DNA from: Polyangiaceae bacterium
GTDB lineage: Bacteria; Myxococcota_A; Polyangia; Polyangiales; Polyangiaceae
NCBI GenBank assembly: GCA_019637265.1
Contig: JAHBVY010000001.1
Span: 1,116,001-1,180,000 of the forward strand
Reading direction: 5' to 3'
DNA: 64,000 bases
Shown here: one piece after another, positions 42,435 through 51,732 of the stretch
How the letters are laid out: every line of letters begins with the position of its first letter
How positions within the stretch are numbered: the first letter of the stretch is position 1
Made by a program: the position numbers and the translations under genes
The notes under the pieces: generated by a model
Told to the model about the DNA's origin: nothing
Databases searched by the model: none
Seen by the model: the letters and a program-made list of their open reading frames with translations, nothing else

Positions 42435-45400
42435 CTACTCGAAGCGCACGCCGAGCTGCTCGTCGCCTAGCGGCTCGGCGCCCTCGGCGCTCGCCTCCCA
42501 GCGCAGCGACTCGGCCAGGCACTCCTGCTGGATGTGCGCCTGGTTCGCGCTGACGATGCGCTGGATGCGCTCGCTGCCGCCTAGCACCAGCCGCACCTGC
42601 TCACTGAACTCCAGGCGCCGCTCCTTGCGCGCGGTCTGCACCCGGCTCAGCACCTCGCGCAGGTAACCCTCGTCGATCAGGGCCTCGGTGAGCGTGGTGT
42701 GCAGCACCACCACCCCCACGGCGCCCGTCTCCGCGGCGAAGCCCGCCGCCGCCGACACGCTGACGGAGAGCTCCTCCGCGGACAGCGAGATCGCGCCGCT
42801 CGGCAGCTCGACGGAGATGGACCCTTCGCGCGTGAGCTCCGCGAACAAGGCGTCGCCGCTGGCTGCGCCGAGCGCCTGCTTCACCGCCTGCACCTGCTTG
42901 CCGAGGCGCGGCCCCAGCGCGCGGAAGTTGGGCTCCACCTTGAAGCTCACCGCGCCCTCCTCGTGCCCTGGGTACATCAGCCGGAGCTCGTGCACGTTCA
43001 GCTCCTCCTGGATCAGCGACGCGTAGGGAGCGATGCGCTCGCGCAGCGCGCCGTCGTTGAGCACCACGTCCGCGCGGCCGAGCGGCTGCCGCACCTTCAG
43101 CTTGCTCGCGGCGCGCACCCGGAGGCCCAGGCTCACGATGTCGCGCACCGCGGCCATCTCCTCCGCGAGCGCCTGATCGATCTGCTCCGTATTTGCCTCA
43201 GGGAAATCCTCCAGGTGCACGCTCTCGCGCGCGCCCGGGGCGCCAGCGTGCACCACCAGGTTCTGGTACATCTCCTCGGCGAAGAAGGGGACGAACGGCG
43301 CGCACAGCTTGGAGAGCTCCACCAGCACCGTGTAGAGCGTGCTGTAGGCAGCCTGCTTGTCCGCCTCGAGCCCCGGCGCCCAGAACCGGTTGCGGCTCCG
43401 GCGCACGTACCAGTTGCTGAGCGACTCCACGAGCTCTTGGAGCGCCACCGCCGCGTCATAAGCGAGGTACGCGTCCATCGCGCGCCGCACGCGCTTCGTT
43501 ATGAGCTGGAGCTCGCTCAGGATCCAACGGTCGAGCCCCTGCGGCGCTCGATCCGCCTGCGCCTCGGCCGACGGGCGCCAGCCGTCCAGGTTCGCGTAGA
43601 TGGTGAAGAACGAGTAGACGTTGCGGAGCTTCACCAGAAAATCTTTCTGGAGCATGCGCACGTTGCGGAGCGAGTGCCGCGTGTTGCTCCACGGCGGCCC
43701 GCTCGCGTAGAAGAACCAGCGGAACGCGTCGGCGCCCGGCGCCGGCGTGGCCTCGTCCTCCACCCGCACCCTGGTCTCCGCGGGGAAACCTGGCACCTCC
43801 ACCGGGCGGCTCGCGAGGCCCGACTCCGCGGGCCGAAGGCCCAGCGCCTGACGATCAGCGTCGCTCACCACCGCCACCCGCCGCGGCAGCTTCTTGTGCG
43901 CCTTTAGCGTCACGCGCCGCCGCACCTCCCCCCGCTCCGGGTGGTAGATGACCACCTGGGCGCCGTCATTCAGGTCCATCCCGGCCAGATCTTCCCGCGC
44001 GATGAGCACCACGCCAGGCTCTGGCGTCACGCCGGGCGCCTCGCTGAGCACCGCGAAATCCATCGCCACCTTGTCCAAGATGATGTCCGGCGGCGTGTAG
44101 TTCCCCTTACTCTTGCTCTCCTTCTTGCCCTCGCGGTCCCCCACGTGCCCGAGCACGATGCAGGTTTTGTACGGCAGCGGGAAGCCGCGCGGCGGCGCGA
44201 GCCCTAGCCGCGCTTGCGTCTCCTCATCGAAGACCAGGGTGGCGATCATGAGCAGGGAGTAGAACCAGCCGCGCGTCTGATCGATGGCCTCCGAGATGAA
44301 ATCCGCCGGGAACGTCTCGGCGAAGCGCTCCTCCGAGCCTGGCTGGTGCGGGTAGCCCCACTGCGCGAACGGCATGCAGCCGGAGTCGAACCAGCAGTCG
44401 ATCACCTCCGGCACGCGGCGCATCTCCCCGCCGCACTCGGCGCAGGGCAGCGTCACCTCATCGATCCACGGCTTGTGCACCATCAGGTGATCGGACAAAT
44501 CCGGGTTGGCGCGTTTATCCGCGTGAAAATGATCGAAGGCCGCGGGGTTCAGCCGGAGGATCTCCTCCGTGCTCGGCGGCGCCACCCGCGCCTCGCAGGC
44601 GCCGCAGCACCACACGTTGAGCGGCGTGCCCCAGAAGCGCTCGCGGCTGAGCGCCCAGTCCACGTTGTTGTTCAGGAAGTCCCCGAAGCGGCCGTCCTTG
44701 ATGTGACTGGGCAGCCAGGTCACCGCCTGGTTGTTGGCCTTCGCCTGCTCCAGCCGCTCTGTCGTGCGGATGAACCAGCCGGGGCGCGCCATCTGGATCA
44801 GCGGATCTTGATCCGCGCGCCAGCAGTAGGGGTACTCGTGACGGTAAGTCTCGCTGTGGAGCAAGAGCCCGCGCGCCGCGAGCTGCTTCGAGATCAGCGG
44901 ATCGGCCGCCTTCACCCACAGCCCGCTCAGCTCGCCCAAGCCGTCTATCAGCGTCCCGTCAGGGTTCACCGCGCACAGAAGCTCCACCGCCTCCGGCGCC
45001 TCGTAGCTCGCGAGCTCGCGCTTGTGCGCCGCGTGGTCATCCTCACCAAAGGCCGGCGCCACGTGGACGATGCCCGTGCCGCTGTCCAAGGTGACGAAGT
45101 CCTCCGCGACCACCCGCCACCAAGCGCGCACCTCCCCGCCGCCCCGCCGCTTCACGGTGAGGCCCTTCCGCTCGGCGTAGTAGAGGTCGAACGGCGGCTC
45201 GTAAGTCGTCCCGACCAGCTCGGAGCCGAGCAGCGTGCGCTCCACCTCGAGCTCGGCGCCCAGCTTCTTCGCGAGCTCCGGGGCGAGCGCCGCCGCGACG
45301 ATCAGGCGACCTGACCTGAGCTGCGCTGCGCCCTCCTTCGCCTGCAGCTTCGCCACGACGTACTCGACGCTGGCCTTCACCGCGGCGTAGCCGTTGCTCG

Positions 45401-46124
45401 GCAGCGTCCAAGGCGTGGTCGTCCACACCACGAGCGCCGCGCCCGAGAGCTCCTGCCCCTCCTCCACTGGCAAGAGCACGTAAGCGCTCGGGTCGTCCAC
45501 CGTCTTGTAGCCGAGGCCCACCTCCGCCGCGCTGAGCGCGGTGCCGCCCTGCGCCCACCACCACACCACCTTGTGCCCCTGGTAGAGCAGGCCCTTCTTG
45601 TAGAGCTCGCTGAGCGCCCACCACACGCTCTCCACGTACTGCCGGTGGTAGGTGACGTACGCGTCCTCCAGCGTCACCCAGAAGCCGAGCCGCTCGGTGA
45701 GCCGCTCCCACTCCGCGGTGTAACGGAACACGCTGTCGATGCAGCGCCGCACGAAGGGGCGCACGCCATAGGCCTTGATCGCCTCTTTCCCGTGGATGCC
45801 GAGCTCCTTCTCGACCTCCACCTCCACCGGCAGGCCATGGGTGTCCCAGCCACCTTTCCGCACGGAATGTGCGCCGAGCATGGTGTGGTAGCGCGGGAAC
45901 AGGTCCTTGCTCACGCGGGTGAGCACGTGGCCATTGTGGGGCAGCCCGTTGGCCGTGGGCGGCCCCTCATAGAACACGAAGCGCCGCACCTCACCCTCAG
46001 CGCGCGCCCGCTGGCTGATGCTCTTGGCGAAGATGTCCCGCTCACGCCAGAGCGCCAAGATGGCGGCCTCATACTTCGGGAAGTCGAGCTCGGTGGGGAC
46101 GGGGCGGAAGGCTTCGGTGGACAT
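42435..46124 (-). CDS. ileS: Isoleucyl-tRNA synthetase, archaeal/eukaryotic-like type, with insertion
   Basis: 1229 residues from the ATG at 46124; the frame extends upstream to 46211 without support. Class I signatures: GLPHNGHVL near residue 60 and KESKSKG (~667-673) as the KMSKS loop. WWWAQGGTALSAAEVG, YHRQYVESVWW and the long C-terminal region (~250 residues after the anticodon-binding helices) mark the second IleRS clade, shared with archaea and eukaryotes and often mupirocin resistant (family knowledge). Directly after KESKSKGNYTPPDIILD an extra ~110 residues (~685-795) intervene before GADAFRWFFYASGPPW, which normally follows at once. The stop lies in a copy of the dispersed G-rich repeat. 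Confidence 0.96.
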   Translation of the reverse strand: MSTEAFRPVPTELDFPKYEAAILALWRERDIFAKSISQRARAEGEVRRFVFYEGPPTANGLPHNGHVLTRVSKDLFPRYHTMLGAHSVRKGGWDTHGLPVEVEVEKELGIHGKEAIKAYGVRPFVRRCIDSVFRYTAEWERLTERLGFWVTLEDAYVTYHRQYVESVWWALSELYKKGLLYQGHKVVWWWAQGGTALSAAEVGLGYKTVDDPSAYVLLPVEEGQELSGAALVVWTTTPWTLPSNGYAAVKASVEYVVAKLQAKEGAAQLRSGRLIVAAALAPELAKKLGAELEVERTLLGSELVGTTYEPPFDLYYAERKGLTVKRRGGGEVRAWWRVVAEDFVTLDSGTGIVHVAPAFGEDDHAAHKRELASYEAPEAVELLCAVNPDGTLIDGLGELSGLWVKAADPLISKQLAARGLLLHSETYRHEYPYCWRADQDPLIQMARPGWFIRTTERLEQAKANNQAVTWLPSHIKDGRFGDFLNNNVDWALSRERFWGTPLNVWCCGACEARVAPPSTEEILRLNPAAFDHFHADKRANPDLSDHLMVHKPWIDEVTLPCAECGGEMRRVPEVIDCWFDSGCMPFAQWGYPHQPGSEERFAETFPADFISEAIDQTRGWFYSLLMIATLVFDEETQARLGLAPPRGFPLPYKTCIVLGHVGDREGKKESKSKGNYTPPDIILDKVAMDFAVLSEAPGVTPEPGVVLIAREDLAGMDLNDGAQVVIYHPERGEVRRRVTLKAHKKLPRRVAVVSDADRQALGLRPAESGLASRPVEVPGFPAETRVRVEDEATPAPGADAFRWFFYASGPPWSNTRHSLRNVRMLQKDFLVKLRNVYSFFTIYANLDGWRPSAEAQADRAPQGLDRWILSELQLITKRVRRAMDAYLAYDAAVALQELVESLSNWYVRRSRNRFWAPGLEADKQAAYSTLYTVLVELSKLCAPFVPFFAEEMYQNLVVHAGAPGARESVHLEDFPEANTEQIDQALAEEMAAVRDIVSLGLRVRAASKLKVRQPLGRADVVLNDGALRERIAPYASLIQEELNVHELRLMYPGHEEGAVSFKVEPNFRALGPRLGKQVQAVKQALGAASGDALFAELTREGSISVELPSGAISLSAEELSVSVSAAAGFAAETGAVGVVVLHTTLTEALIDEGYLREVLSRVQTARKERRLEFSEQVRLVLGGSERIQRIVSANQAHIQQECLAESLRWEASAEGAEPLGDEQLGVRFE

Positions 46125-46310
46125 GGTGAGCGATGCTGTCAAAAAGAAGGAATTCTGGCTGACTGAAGCGCTGAGCTGGCGAAGCAGTCGGAGCGACTGA
46201 TGAGCCAACACCGGAGCCCTCGGCCCAGGCGATGCGCGCGCCTCACGTTCTTTTTTTGGGGGTTGGGGTGTACCACGTCAGGCCCCAGGGCTCGCCATCT
46301 TCCCCTGGGA

Positions 46311-46967
46311 TCACGCCGTGAGGATGGAGAGCGCCGCGAGCAGCGCCGGCAGATCTTCCCCCGGGTCCATCACCGCGCCCATCACCGCCACCCCGCAGGC
46401 TCCGTGGGCGAGGCAAGCCGCGGCGCTCGCCGCCGTGACCCCGCCCAGGGCATAGACCGGCGCTTGGAGCTCCTCTCGCGCCGCGGCCAGCGCCGTCAGG
46501 CCCAGCGCCGGCCGGCCCTTGCGCGGGCTCACGATGGGCGAGAGCACCCAAGCGTCGGGCAAAGCGCCTGAGGCCGGCGAATCACCGAGTGGGCTCAGGC
46601 TGTGGCGCGCGGCGCTCAGCCACAACGTGGGGCAGCGCTCCCGCACCGCCTCGATCGGTAGCCCAGCCTCCGGCAGGTGCAGCCCGTCCGCGCCCACGAG
46701 CAGCGCCAGGTCGAGGCGGTCGTTGATCACCAGGCGCTGCCCGGCGCTCGCCGTCTCCGCCCGCAGCTCCCGCGCGAGCGCGAGCCGCGCGGCGGCGCTC
46801 AGCTCACGATCGCGCAGCTGCACCACCACGCTGCCTGGCTTCGCCAGCGTGAGCAGCCGACTGAGCCGCGCGCGTCGGCCTGGCTGCTCGACGCCGCTGG
46901 TGATCGCCATCAAGCGCGGCAGCGCGCTCACGGGCCCTTCGCTCGATGCACCGTTCGTGGACACCAT
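46311..46967 (-). CDS. thiE: Thiamine-phosphate synthase family protein
   Basis: 218 residues from the ATG at 46967; starts at 47003 or 46910 are also possible. TIM-barrel landmarks: LMAITSG, VVVQLRDRELSAAARL (substrate loop), LVINDRLDLALLVGADGLHLPE and the phosphate-binding ALGGVTAASAAACLAHGACGVAVMGA. ThiE joins HMP-PP and thiazole phosphate; the shorter TenI relatives lack this activity, and the retained LRDRELS / INDR residues favour ThiE. Its N-terminal bases contain an 18-bp phrase repeated at the end of the next upstream gene. thiG is 5 kb away. Confidence 0.85.
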   Translation of the reverse strand: MVSTNGASSEGPVSALPRLMAITSGVEQPGRRARLSRLLTLAKPGSVVVQLRDRELSAAARLALARELRAETASAGQRLVINDRLDLALLVGADGLHLPEAGLPIEAVRERCPTLWLSAARHSLSPLGDSPASGALPDAWVLSPIVSPRKGRPALGLTALAAAREELQAPVYALGGVTAASAAACLAHGACGVAVMGAVMDPGEDLPALLAALSILTA

Positions 46968-47025
46968 CGAGCGCGGCAGCTGGTTTTGGGGGTTGGACGG
47001 CACCGCCTCAGGAGGGACTCAGCGC

Positions 47026-47268
47026 TCACGGGCCCTTCGCCAGATCCGTCCGCGCCATCTCCGCGAAGCGGCTGTTCGGGTAGCGCGCCACGAGGTACTC
47101 CAGGGTCTCGCGCTGCGCCGACGGGTTCCCCTGCGCCTTGAACTGCTCCGCCAGACCGTACAGCGCCTCGGCTGGCGTCTCCTCGCGGCGCTTGTCGAAA
47201 TCCGGCTCCCCTTGGCACTGCATGGGGGCGCTCGCGAGCAACGCGGCGAGCAGCAGACCGAGCCTCAT
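47026..47268 (-). CDS. Small secreted TPR-like protein
   Basis: 80 residues, ATG at 47268. A signal peptide (LGLLLAALLASAPMQC) is followed by a short mature part with one TPR-like helix pair (ALYGLAEQFKAQGNPSAQRETLEYLVARYPNSRFAE), as at the end of CpoB/YbgF or BamD proteins. The cysteine after APMQ could be a degenerate lipobox. It sits 58 bp upstream of thiE on the same strand. Function unknown. Confidence 0.65.
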   Translation of the reverse strand: MRLGLLLAALLASAPMQCQGEPDFDKRREETPAEALYGLAEQFKAQGNPSAQRETLEYLVARYPNSRFAEMARTDLAKGP

Positions 47269-47346
47269 GACGCGCGAGCGTCGCAGGAGCCACGAGGCTT
47301 GGCAAGCCTCGACGCCCCGCGCGCCGAGGCGTAGAGGGAGAGCGCC

Positions 47347-48543
47347 ATGCGGCTCGAACCAGCCCCTTCGCCCGCTGAAGACCCGCGTGAGGCCCGCGCG
47401 CTGCGGCCCTACCGCGAGCCGGCGAGCGCCGCTTCCCGCGCGCTGCTGCTCACCGCGCGCGCCGAGCAGACGGAGGCTTCACGACGCGAGCTCCGGGCGG
47501 CCTGTGGCTCGCTTGGTCAGCCTATTTTACGAAGAGCGGCGCAGCAGAACCGCTGTGAGGCGCTGGTGGGGGTCACGCTGCGAGAGCTCCTCGGTGAGGC
47601 GTTCGACCCCTCCTGGCGCCGGGCGGTGGAGGAGAACCGCGCGCGCGTCGACGCGCTGACCGGGGCGCTGCTCGAGGCGCTCCAGGCGCTCGAGGCCTGC
47701 GGCGCGCGCGGGGCGGTGATCGAGGGGGGCAGCACGGTGTTCAGCGCGGGGCTCGCGCCGGCGGCGTACGGCGCGGGTGACTTCGACTTGCTGGTGGATG
47801 AAGACAGGTTCAATGACTGCCTGGAGGCGCTCGCGGCGCGTGGGTTCCAAGCGCCTGAGCGCGCGGGGCGCGCCATCACCTCCCGCGTGCAGCTGAGGCA
47901 CCCCTCGACGGTGCGCGAGCTGTGGATCGAGGTGGGCGCTCGAGCCTTCGATCGGCTCTGGGTGCCGCTCAGGCTGAAGCAGCCCGCCGCGCACTGGCTC
48001 GCGAGACGTCAGCCGGGGGTGGACCCGCGGGTGTGGGTGCTGCACCCGAGCGACGCCCTATGCGTCGCGCTGGTGCACGCCTCGCTGCACTCGTACGTGC
48101 TGTCGCCTGCCCTGCGACTCCAGGTGGACATCGATCGGGCGGCGCGGCACCCGGGCGTGGACTGGGACGAAGTGACTCACACCCTGCGCGAGATGGGCGC
48201 CGCGACGCGCGCCTTCGCCTCGCTGATGCTGGCGCGCGCGCTCCTCGGTACGCCCATCCCCGAACAGGCGCTCACCCGGCTCATGCCGAACGGCGCGCGC
48301 TGGGACTCGCTGCGGCGCCTGCTCGAAGCGGAGGGGGTGCTGACGGACGGCAGGCCCAAGCTCCGAGGCTCGAGCCGCGTGCGGCTCGACTACCTGCTGT
48401 GGGACGCGCCGCGGCGCGCCTGGCTCCAGAACCTGCTCTGGCCCGAGGCCACCTGGCTCGCGCGCCATCACGGCCCGCTGCCGCTGTGGCGGGCTCAAGC
48501 GCGACGCTACCTGCGCCTCGGGCGCGCGCGACTCGGGCGCTAG
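47347..48543 (+). CDS. Nucleotidyltransferase-fold protein (NTP_transf_5-like)
   Basis: 398 residues, ATG at 47347. A helical N-terminal half leads to a nucleotidyltransferase core: GGSTVFSAGLAPAAYGAGDFDLLVDEDRF with the metal-binding Asp pair in DFDLLV (~143-149). Several helices follow (LHPSDALCVALVHASLHS and similar). This layout fits the uncharacterised nucleotidyltransferases found in polysaccharide and exosortase-type loci. A FemAB-like gene starts 80 bp downstream on the same strand, followed by a convergent VanZ-like gene. The substrate is unknown. Confidence 0.75.
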   Translation: MRLEPAPSPAEDPREARALRPYREPASAASRALLLTARAEQTEASRRELRAACGSLGQPILRRAAQQNRCEALVGVTLRELLGEAFDPSWRRAVEENRARVDALTGALLEALQALEACGARGAVIEGGSTVFSAGLAPAAYGAGDFDLLVDEDRFNDCLEALAARGFQAPERAGRAITSRVQLRHPSTVRELWIEVGARAFDRLWVPLRLKQPAAHWLARRQPGVDPRVWVLHPSDALCVALVHASLHSYVLSPALRLQVDIDRAARHPGVDWDEVTHTLREMGAATRAFASLMLARALLGTPIPEQALTRLMPNGARWDSLRRLLEAEGVLTDGRPKLRGSSRVRLDYLLWDAPRRAWLQNLLWPEATWLARHHGPLPLWRAQARRYLRLGRARLGR

Positions 48544-48623
48544 CGCGTTACTTCGGTTCTCGAACGCCAACTCGCGACCGTAGCGCGCTGGTAGCGCGCG
48601 ACTCGCTGCTCTAGAACGCCGCG

Positions 48624-49670
48624 GTGTTTCACCTCTATCGCGCGGAGATCCCAAACGAGCGCGCCCGCTGGCTCGAGGCCTGGGAGCGGAGCCCCGGTCG
48701 AGAGCCCTCGTGCCACCCCAGCTACGTGGAGCTGTTCTCACGCGGGGACGAGCGAGCTCGGCTCGCCCACTACGAGGCGCCGGGCGGTGGCGTGCTCTAC
48801 CCGCTCATCCAGCGCCCGCTCGCGAGCCTCGACTGGGCCGCGGGCTCAGCGGGCTGCGACTTGAGCTCTCCCTATGGTTATGGCGGTCCCTACGCCTGGG
48901 GCGACGCCGTGGGCAGCGCACCTGAGTTTTTCGAGGGACTCGACCAGTGGGCGCAGGCCGAGGGCGTGGTGAGCTCCTTCACGCGACTGTCGCTGTTCGA
49001 GGACGACCTGCCGGCGCTGCCCAGCGCGCCCTCGCCGCGCTTCGGCAACGTCGTACGCCCTCTCGACTTATCAGAGGATGAGCTGTGGCGCGACTACGCG
49101 CACAAGGTGCGGAAGAACGTGAAGCGGGCTCAGGCAGCTGGGCTGACTGTCTCCGCCGACCCAGGGTTCGAGACGCTGAGCACCTTCATCCGCATCTACA
49201 CCGAGACGATGGATCGCCGCGCCGCGAGCGAGAGCTTCTACTTCAACGCCGAGTTCTTCACGCGCCTGGTGCGGGAGCTGCCGGGCGGCGCCGTGCTGTT
49301 CAACGTGTGGCACCAGGGTGAAATCATCTCCACCGAGCTCACCCTCCGCTCCACGAAGACGCTCTACTCCTTCCTGGGCGGCACCCTGGCCGAGCACTTC
49401 GATCTCAGGCCGAACGATCTGCTCAAGCACGAGGCCATCCTGTGGGCCAAGGCGGCGGGGCTCCAGCGCTTCGTGCTCGGCGGAGGCTACGGCGGTGAGG
49501 ACGGCATCTATCGCTACAAGCTGGCGTTCGCTCCTCGAGGCACGCGGCCCTTCTGCGTGCTGAACCGCGTGCACGACGCGGAGGCAGAGGCCGCCTTGAT
49601 CGCAGGGCGGAGGCGAGCCGAGCCTGGCTGGGAGCCCAAGGAGGGCTTCTTCCCGAGCTACCGAAGTTAG
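48624..49670 (+). CDS. FemAB-like GNAT-fold peptidyl/acyl transferase
   Basis: 348 residues, GTG at 48624. Two GNAT-like halves are visible. The second carries the FemAB/GNAT_6 landmarks YAHKVRKNVKRAQAAGLTV, IYTETMDRRAASESFYFNAEF, GAVLFNVWHQGEIISTELTL and FVLGGGYGGEDGIYRYK. Family members add amino acids or acyl groups to envelope precursors, and relatives occur in exopolysaccharide loci. It is probably co-transcribed with the nucleotidyltransferase gene. There is no signal or membrane span, so it is cytoplasmic. Confidence 0.85.
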   Translation: MFHLYRAEIPNERARWLEAWERSPGREPSCHPSYVELFSRGDERARLAHYEAPGGGVLYPLIQRPLASLDWAAGSAGCDLSSPYGYGGPYAWGDAVGSAPEFFEGLDQWAQAEGVVSSFTRLSLFEDDLPALPSAPSPRFGNVVRPLDLSEDELWRDYAHKVRKNVKRAQAAGLTVSADPGFETLSTFIRIYTETMDRRAASESFYFNAEFFTRLVRELPGGAVLFNVWHQGEIISTELTLRSTKTLYSFLGGTLAEHFDLRPNDLLKHEAILWAKAAGLQRFVLGGGYGGEDGIYRYKLAFAPRGTRPFCVLNRVHDAEAEAALIAGRRRAEPGWEPKEGFFPSYRS

Positions 49671-49784
49671 TACTATTACCTAACTAACTGGACCCCGCGC
49701 CAGGGCACCGCACCACCTCGCCCTGTATCGTCTCTTTTCTTGGGGGGGGTTTGGCAGCGCACTGCACGGCTCAGCGTTAGTTCG

Positions 49785-50192
49785 TCAGTTTACAGACCGT
49801 AACGAACGCACGATGCCCACCAAGCCCGCGCCCAGCACCGCCCCCACGGCGTCCGCCACCAGGTCGAGGAGCTCAGCCGAGCGGTAAGGCACCAGCGCCT
49901 GCAGCAGCTCGAGCGCGCCGCCGAGGCTCGTGGAGCCGAGCACGCCGAGCAGCGCCCGACGCCGCCCGCGGAGCACCGCGGTGAGCAGCGCCGCGAACCC
50001 CGCGAACACCACCAAGTGCCCCAGCTTGTCCTGCGGCACCCAGGTGTCGCCGAGGTTCAACTGAGGCCCCGGCGTGAGCCCCAAGACGAGCACGCCGACC
50101 ACGTAGCCGGCGATGAGCAGCCACCCGAACCAGCTCGAGCGCGGAGCGTCCGTCGCACGAGCCTGCTGGGTTGCCTTCTCCGGTTCGATCAC
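49785..50192 (-). CDS. VanZ-like membrane protein
   Basis: 135 residues, GTG at 50192. Four membrane helices (~22-40, 57-72, 80-100, 112-130) with the VanZ-like signature QDKLGHLVVFAGFAALL and the YRSAELLDLVADAVGAVLGA end. VanZ-like proteins recur in surface polysaccharide gene sets, and some give low-level teicoplanin resistance; the context here suggests an envelope role. The TTTTTTGACG just upstream is not a terminator for this strand. Confidence 0.85.
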   Translation of the reverse strand: MIEPEKATQQARATDAPRSSWFGWLLIAGYVVGVLVLGLTPGPQLNLGDTWVPQDKLGHLVVFAGFAALLTAVLRGRRRALLGVLGSTSLGGALELLQALVPYRSAELLDLVADAVGAVLGAGLVGIVRSLRSVN

Positions 50193-50243
50193 GATCGGTT
50201 GCTTAGCTGACTTTTTTGACGAGCGGCGCCATCTCCAGCGTCT

Positions 50244-51488
50244 CTAGGTCGTCCGCGCCGTCTCCTCGAGCTCACGCCCCTTGGTCTCCGGGAGCCAGAG
50301 GAAGATGAGCACGAGCGCCGCCAGCTGGAACGCCGCGGTGGCGCTCACGGCGGGCCCCCACCCCACCCGCTCGGCGGCGGCGCCCACCACGAACGGGCTG
50401 AGCACGTAGCCGAGGCGGCCGAGCAGGTTGTTCGACCAAGCGAACGCGTCCCCCCGCAAGGTGGTGGGGAACAGCTCGGTGGTGAAGGCGTTCAGCACCG
50501 GCGGCACCGCGCTCGCCCCGAAGATCCCCAAGATGAGGCACAGCGTGAGCGGCCAGAAGCCCTCCAGCGTGTAGCAGCCATACACCCCCACCGCTCCCAG
50601 CACGAAGATCACCGCGCCCCCGGCGCGACGCCCGATGACGTCGAGCAGGACCCCGGCGCCGAACACCATCGGCATCGACACCAGCGCCGCCAAGGTGATG
50701 GCCTTGCCGACGTCCGCGGCGTCCCAAGCGCGCTCGGCGATCACGAACTCCTTCCAGAACGTGATCCCGTTTTGAGTGCAGATGTACGCGAGGAACCAGA
50801 TCAGGCTGAGCCGGAGCATGCGCTTCCGGTGAGGCGTCCCCCAGATGTGAAAGAAGCTCCGCTTGCCCTCGGCGCGGCGCTCTTCACGGCTCGCCTCGAA
50901 CCGCCGCGTCTCCTTCAAGCCCCGGCGCGCGAAGGCCAGGATGATGAGCGGGATGATGCCGACGAAGTAGACCGTGCGCCACGTGTGCTCGGTGCGGAGC
51001 AGGACGGGCACCACCCCGGCGCAGGCGATGGCGCCGAGGCTCGTGAACGCCTGCAAGACCCCGATCACCACGCCGCGGAACTTGGCGGGGAACTCCTCCG
51101 CCGCGATCACCATGCTCACCGCCCATTCCCCGATCAGGAACACCCGCGCGATGAACTGGAGCAACGCGAACACGTAGACGTTCGGCGCGAAGGCGGTGAG
51201 GAAGGTGAAGATGGTGTAGCCCGCGATCGTCCAGGTGAGCACCCGGCGACGCCCCCAGCGGTCAGCCCCACGGACGAGCAGGTAGGCCACCACCGTGCCC
51301 GCGTTGACCACCCCGACGAGCACCCCCGCGCCCGTCCGGCTCACGCCCATCTCCTCGCGCAGCTCCGGGAGGATCTGGGTGAGCGCCATGAAGTCGTAGC
51401 CCTCGAACAGGCACGCGACGCTGAGGAAGATGAACAGCTTCCAGTGATAAACCGTCAGCCCTGGATCACTCGCCTTACTCTGCTCCAA
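50244..51488 (-). CDS. Major facilitator superfamily transporter
   Basis: 414 residues, TTG start at 51488 supported by a strong GGAGGGAG ribosome site a few bases upstream. Twelve membrane helices can be traced. MFS signatures: FEGYDFMALTQILPEL at helix 1, the loop motif GADRWGRRRVL, RVFLIGEWAVSMVIAAEEFP and the ELFPTTLRGDAFAWSNNLLGR segment. It resembles sugar/organic-acid proton symporters; the substrate cannot be told. It is 51 bp upstream of the VanZ-like gene on the same strand. Confidence 0.9.
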   Translation of the reverse strand: MEQSKASDPGLTVYHWKLFIFLSVACLFEGYDFMALTQILPELREEMGVSRTGAGVLVGVVNAGTVVAYLLVRGADRWGRRRVLTWTIAGYTIFTFLTAFAPNVYVFALLQFIARVFLIGEWAVSMVIAAEEFPAKFRGVVIGVLQAFTSLGAIACAGVVPVLLRTEHTWRTVYFVGIIPLIILAFARRGLKETRRFEASREERRAEGKRSFFHIWGTPHRKRMLRLSLIWFLAYICTQNGITFWKEFVIAERAWDAADVGKAITLAALVSMPMVFGAGVLLDVIGRRAGGAVIFVLGAVGVYGCYTLEGFWPLTLCLILGIFGASAVPPVLNAFTTELFPTTLRGDAFAWSNNLLGRLGYVLSPFVVGAAAERVGWGPAVSATAAFQLAALVLIFLWLPETKGRELEETARTT

Positions 51489-51529
51489 GCTCCCTCCTCG
51501 ACGCCGCCCTCAGAAACCACCCGCTGGGG

Positions 51530-51664
51530 GGGCAGGCACGGGGGCCTGCCCCTACATCATCAACGTCGACCGCCAATGAACACATGAAATCCAACCGCGG
51601 GGGGATCGTGACTACCTCGTCCAAGGCGCATCTCGAAGGGGGGCAGGCACGGGGGCCCTGCCCC
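51530..51664. repeat. Two REP-like palindromes, GGGCAGGC variant
   Basis: GGGCAGGC...GCCTGCCC at 51530-51551 and a copy with one inserted base at 51641-51664, each followed by CCTACATCA(T/C)CAA(A)CGTCGA(C/T)CGCC. The 110-bp spacing and shared flanks suggest a local duplication. They fill most of the gap between the MFS gene and thiG. Confidence 0.75.
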
Positions 51665-51732
51665 TACATCACCAAACGTCGATCGCCGCTGAACCGCCTG
51701 CGCCTCACACCACCCCCTCTGGCTGTGGGGGC

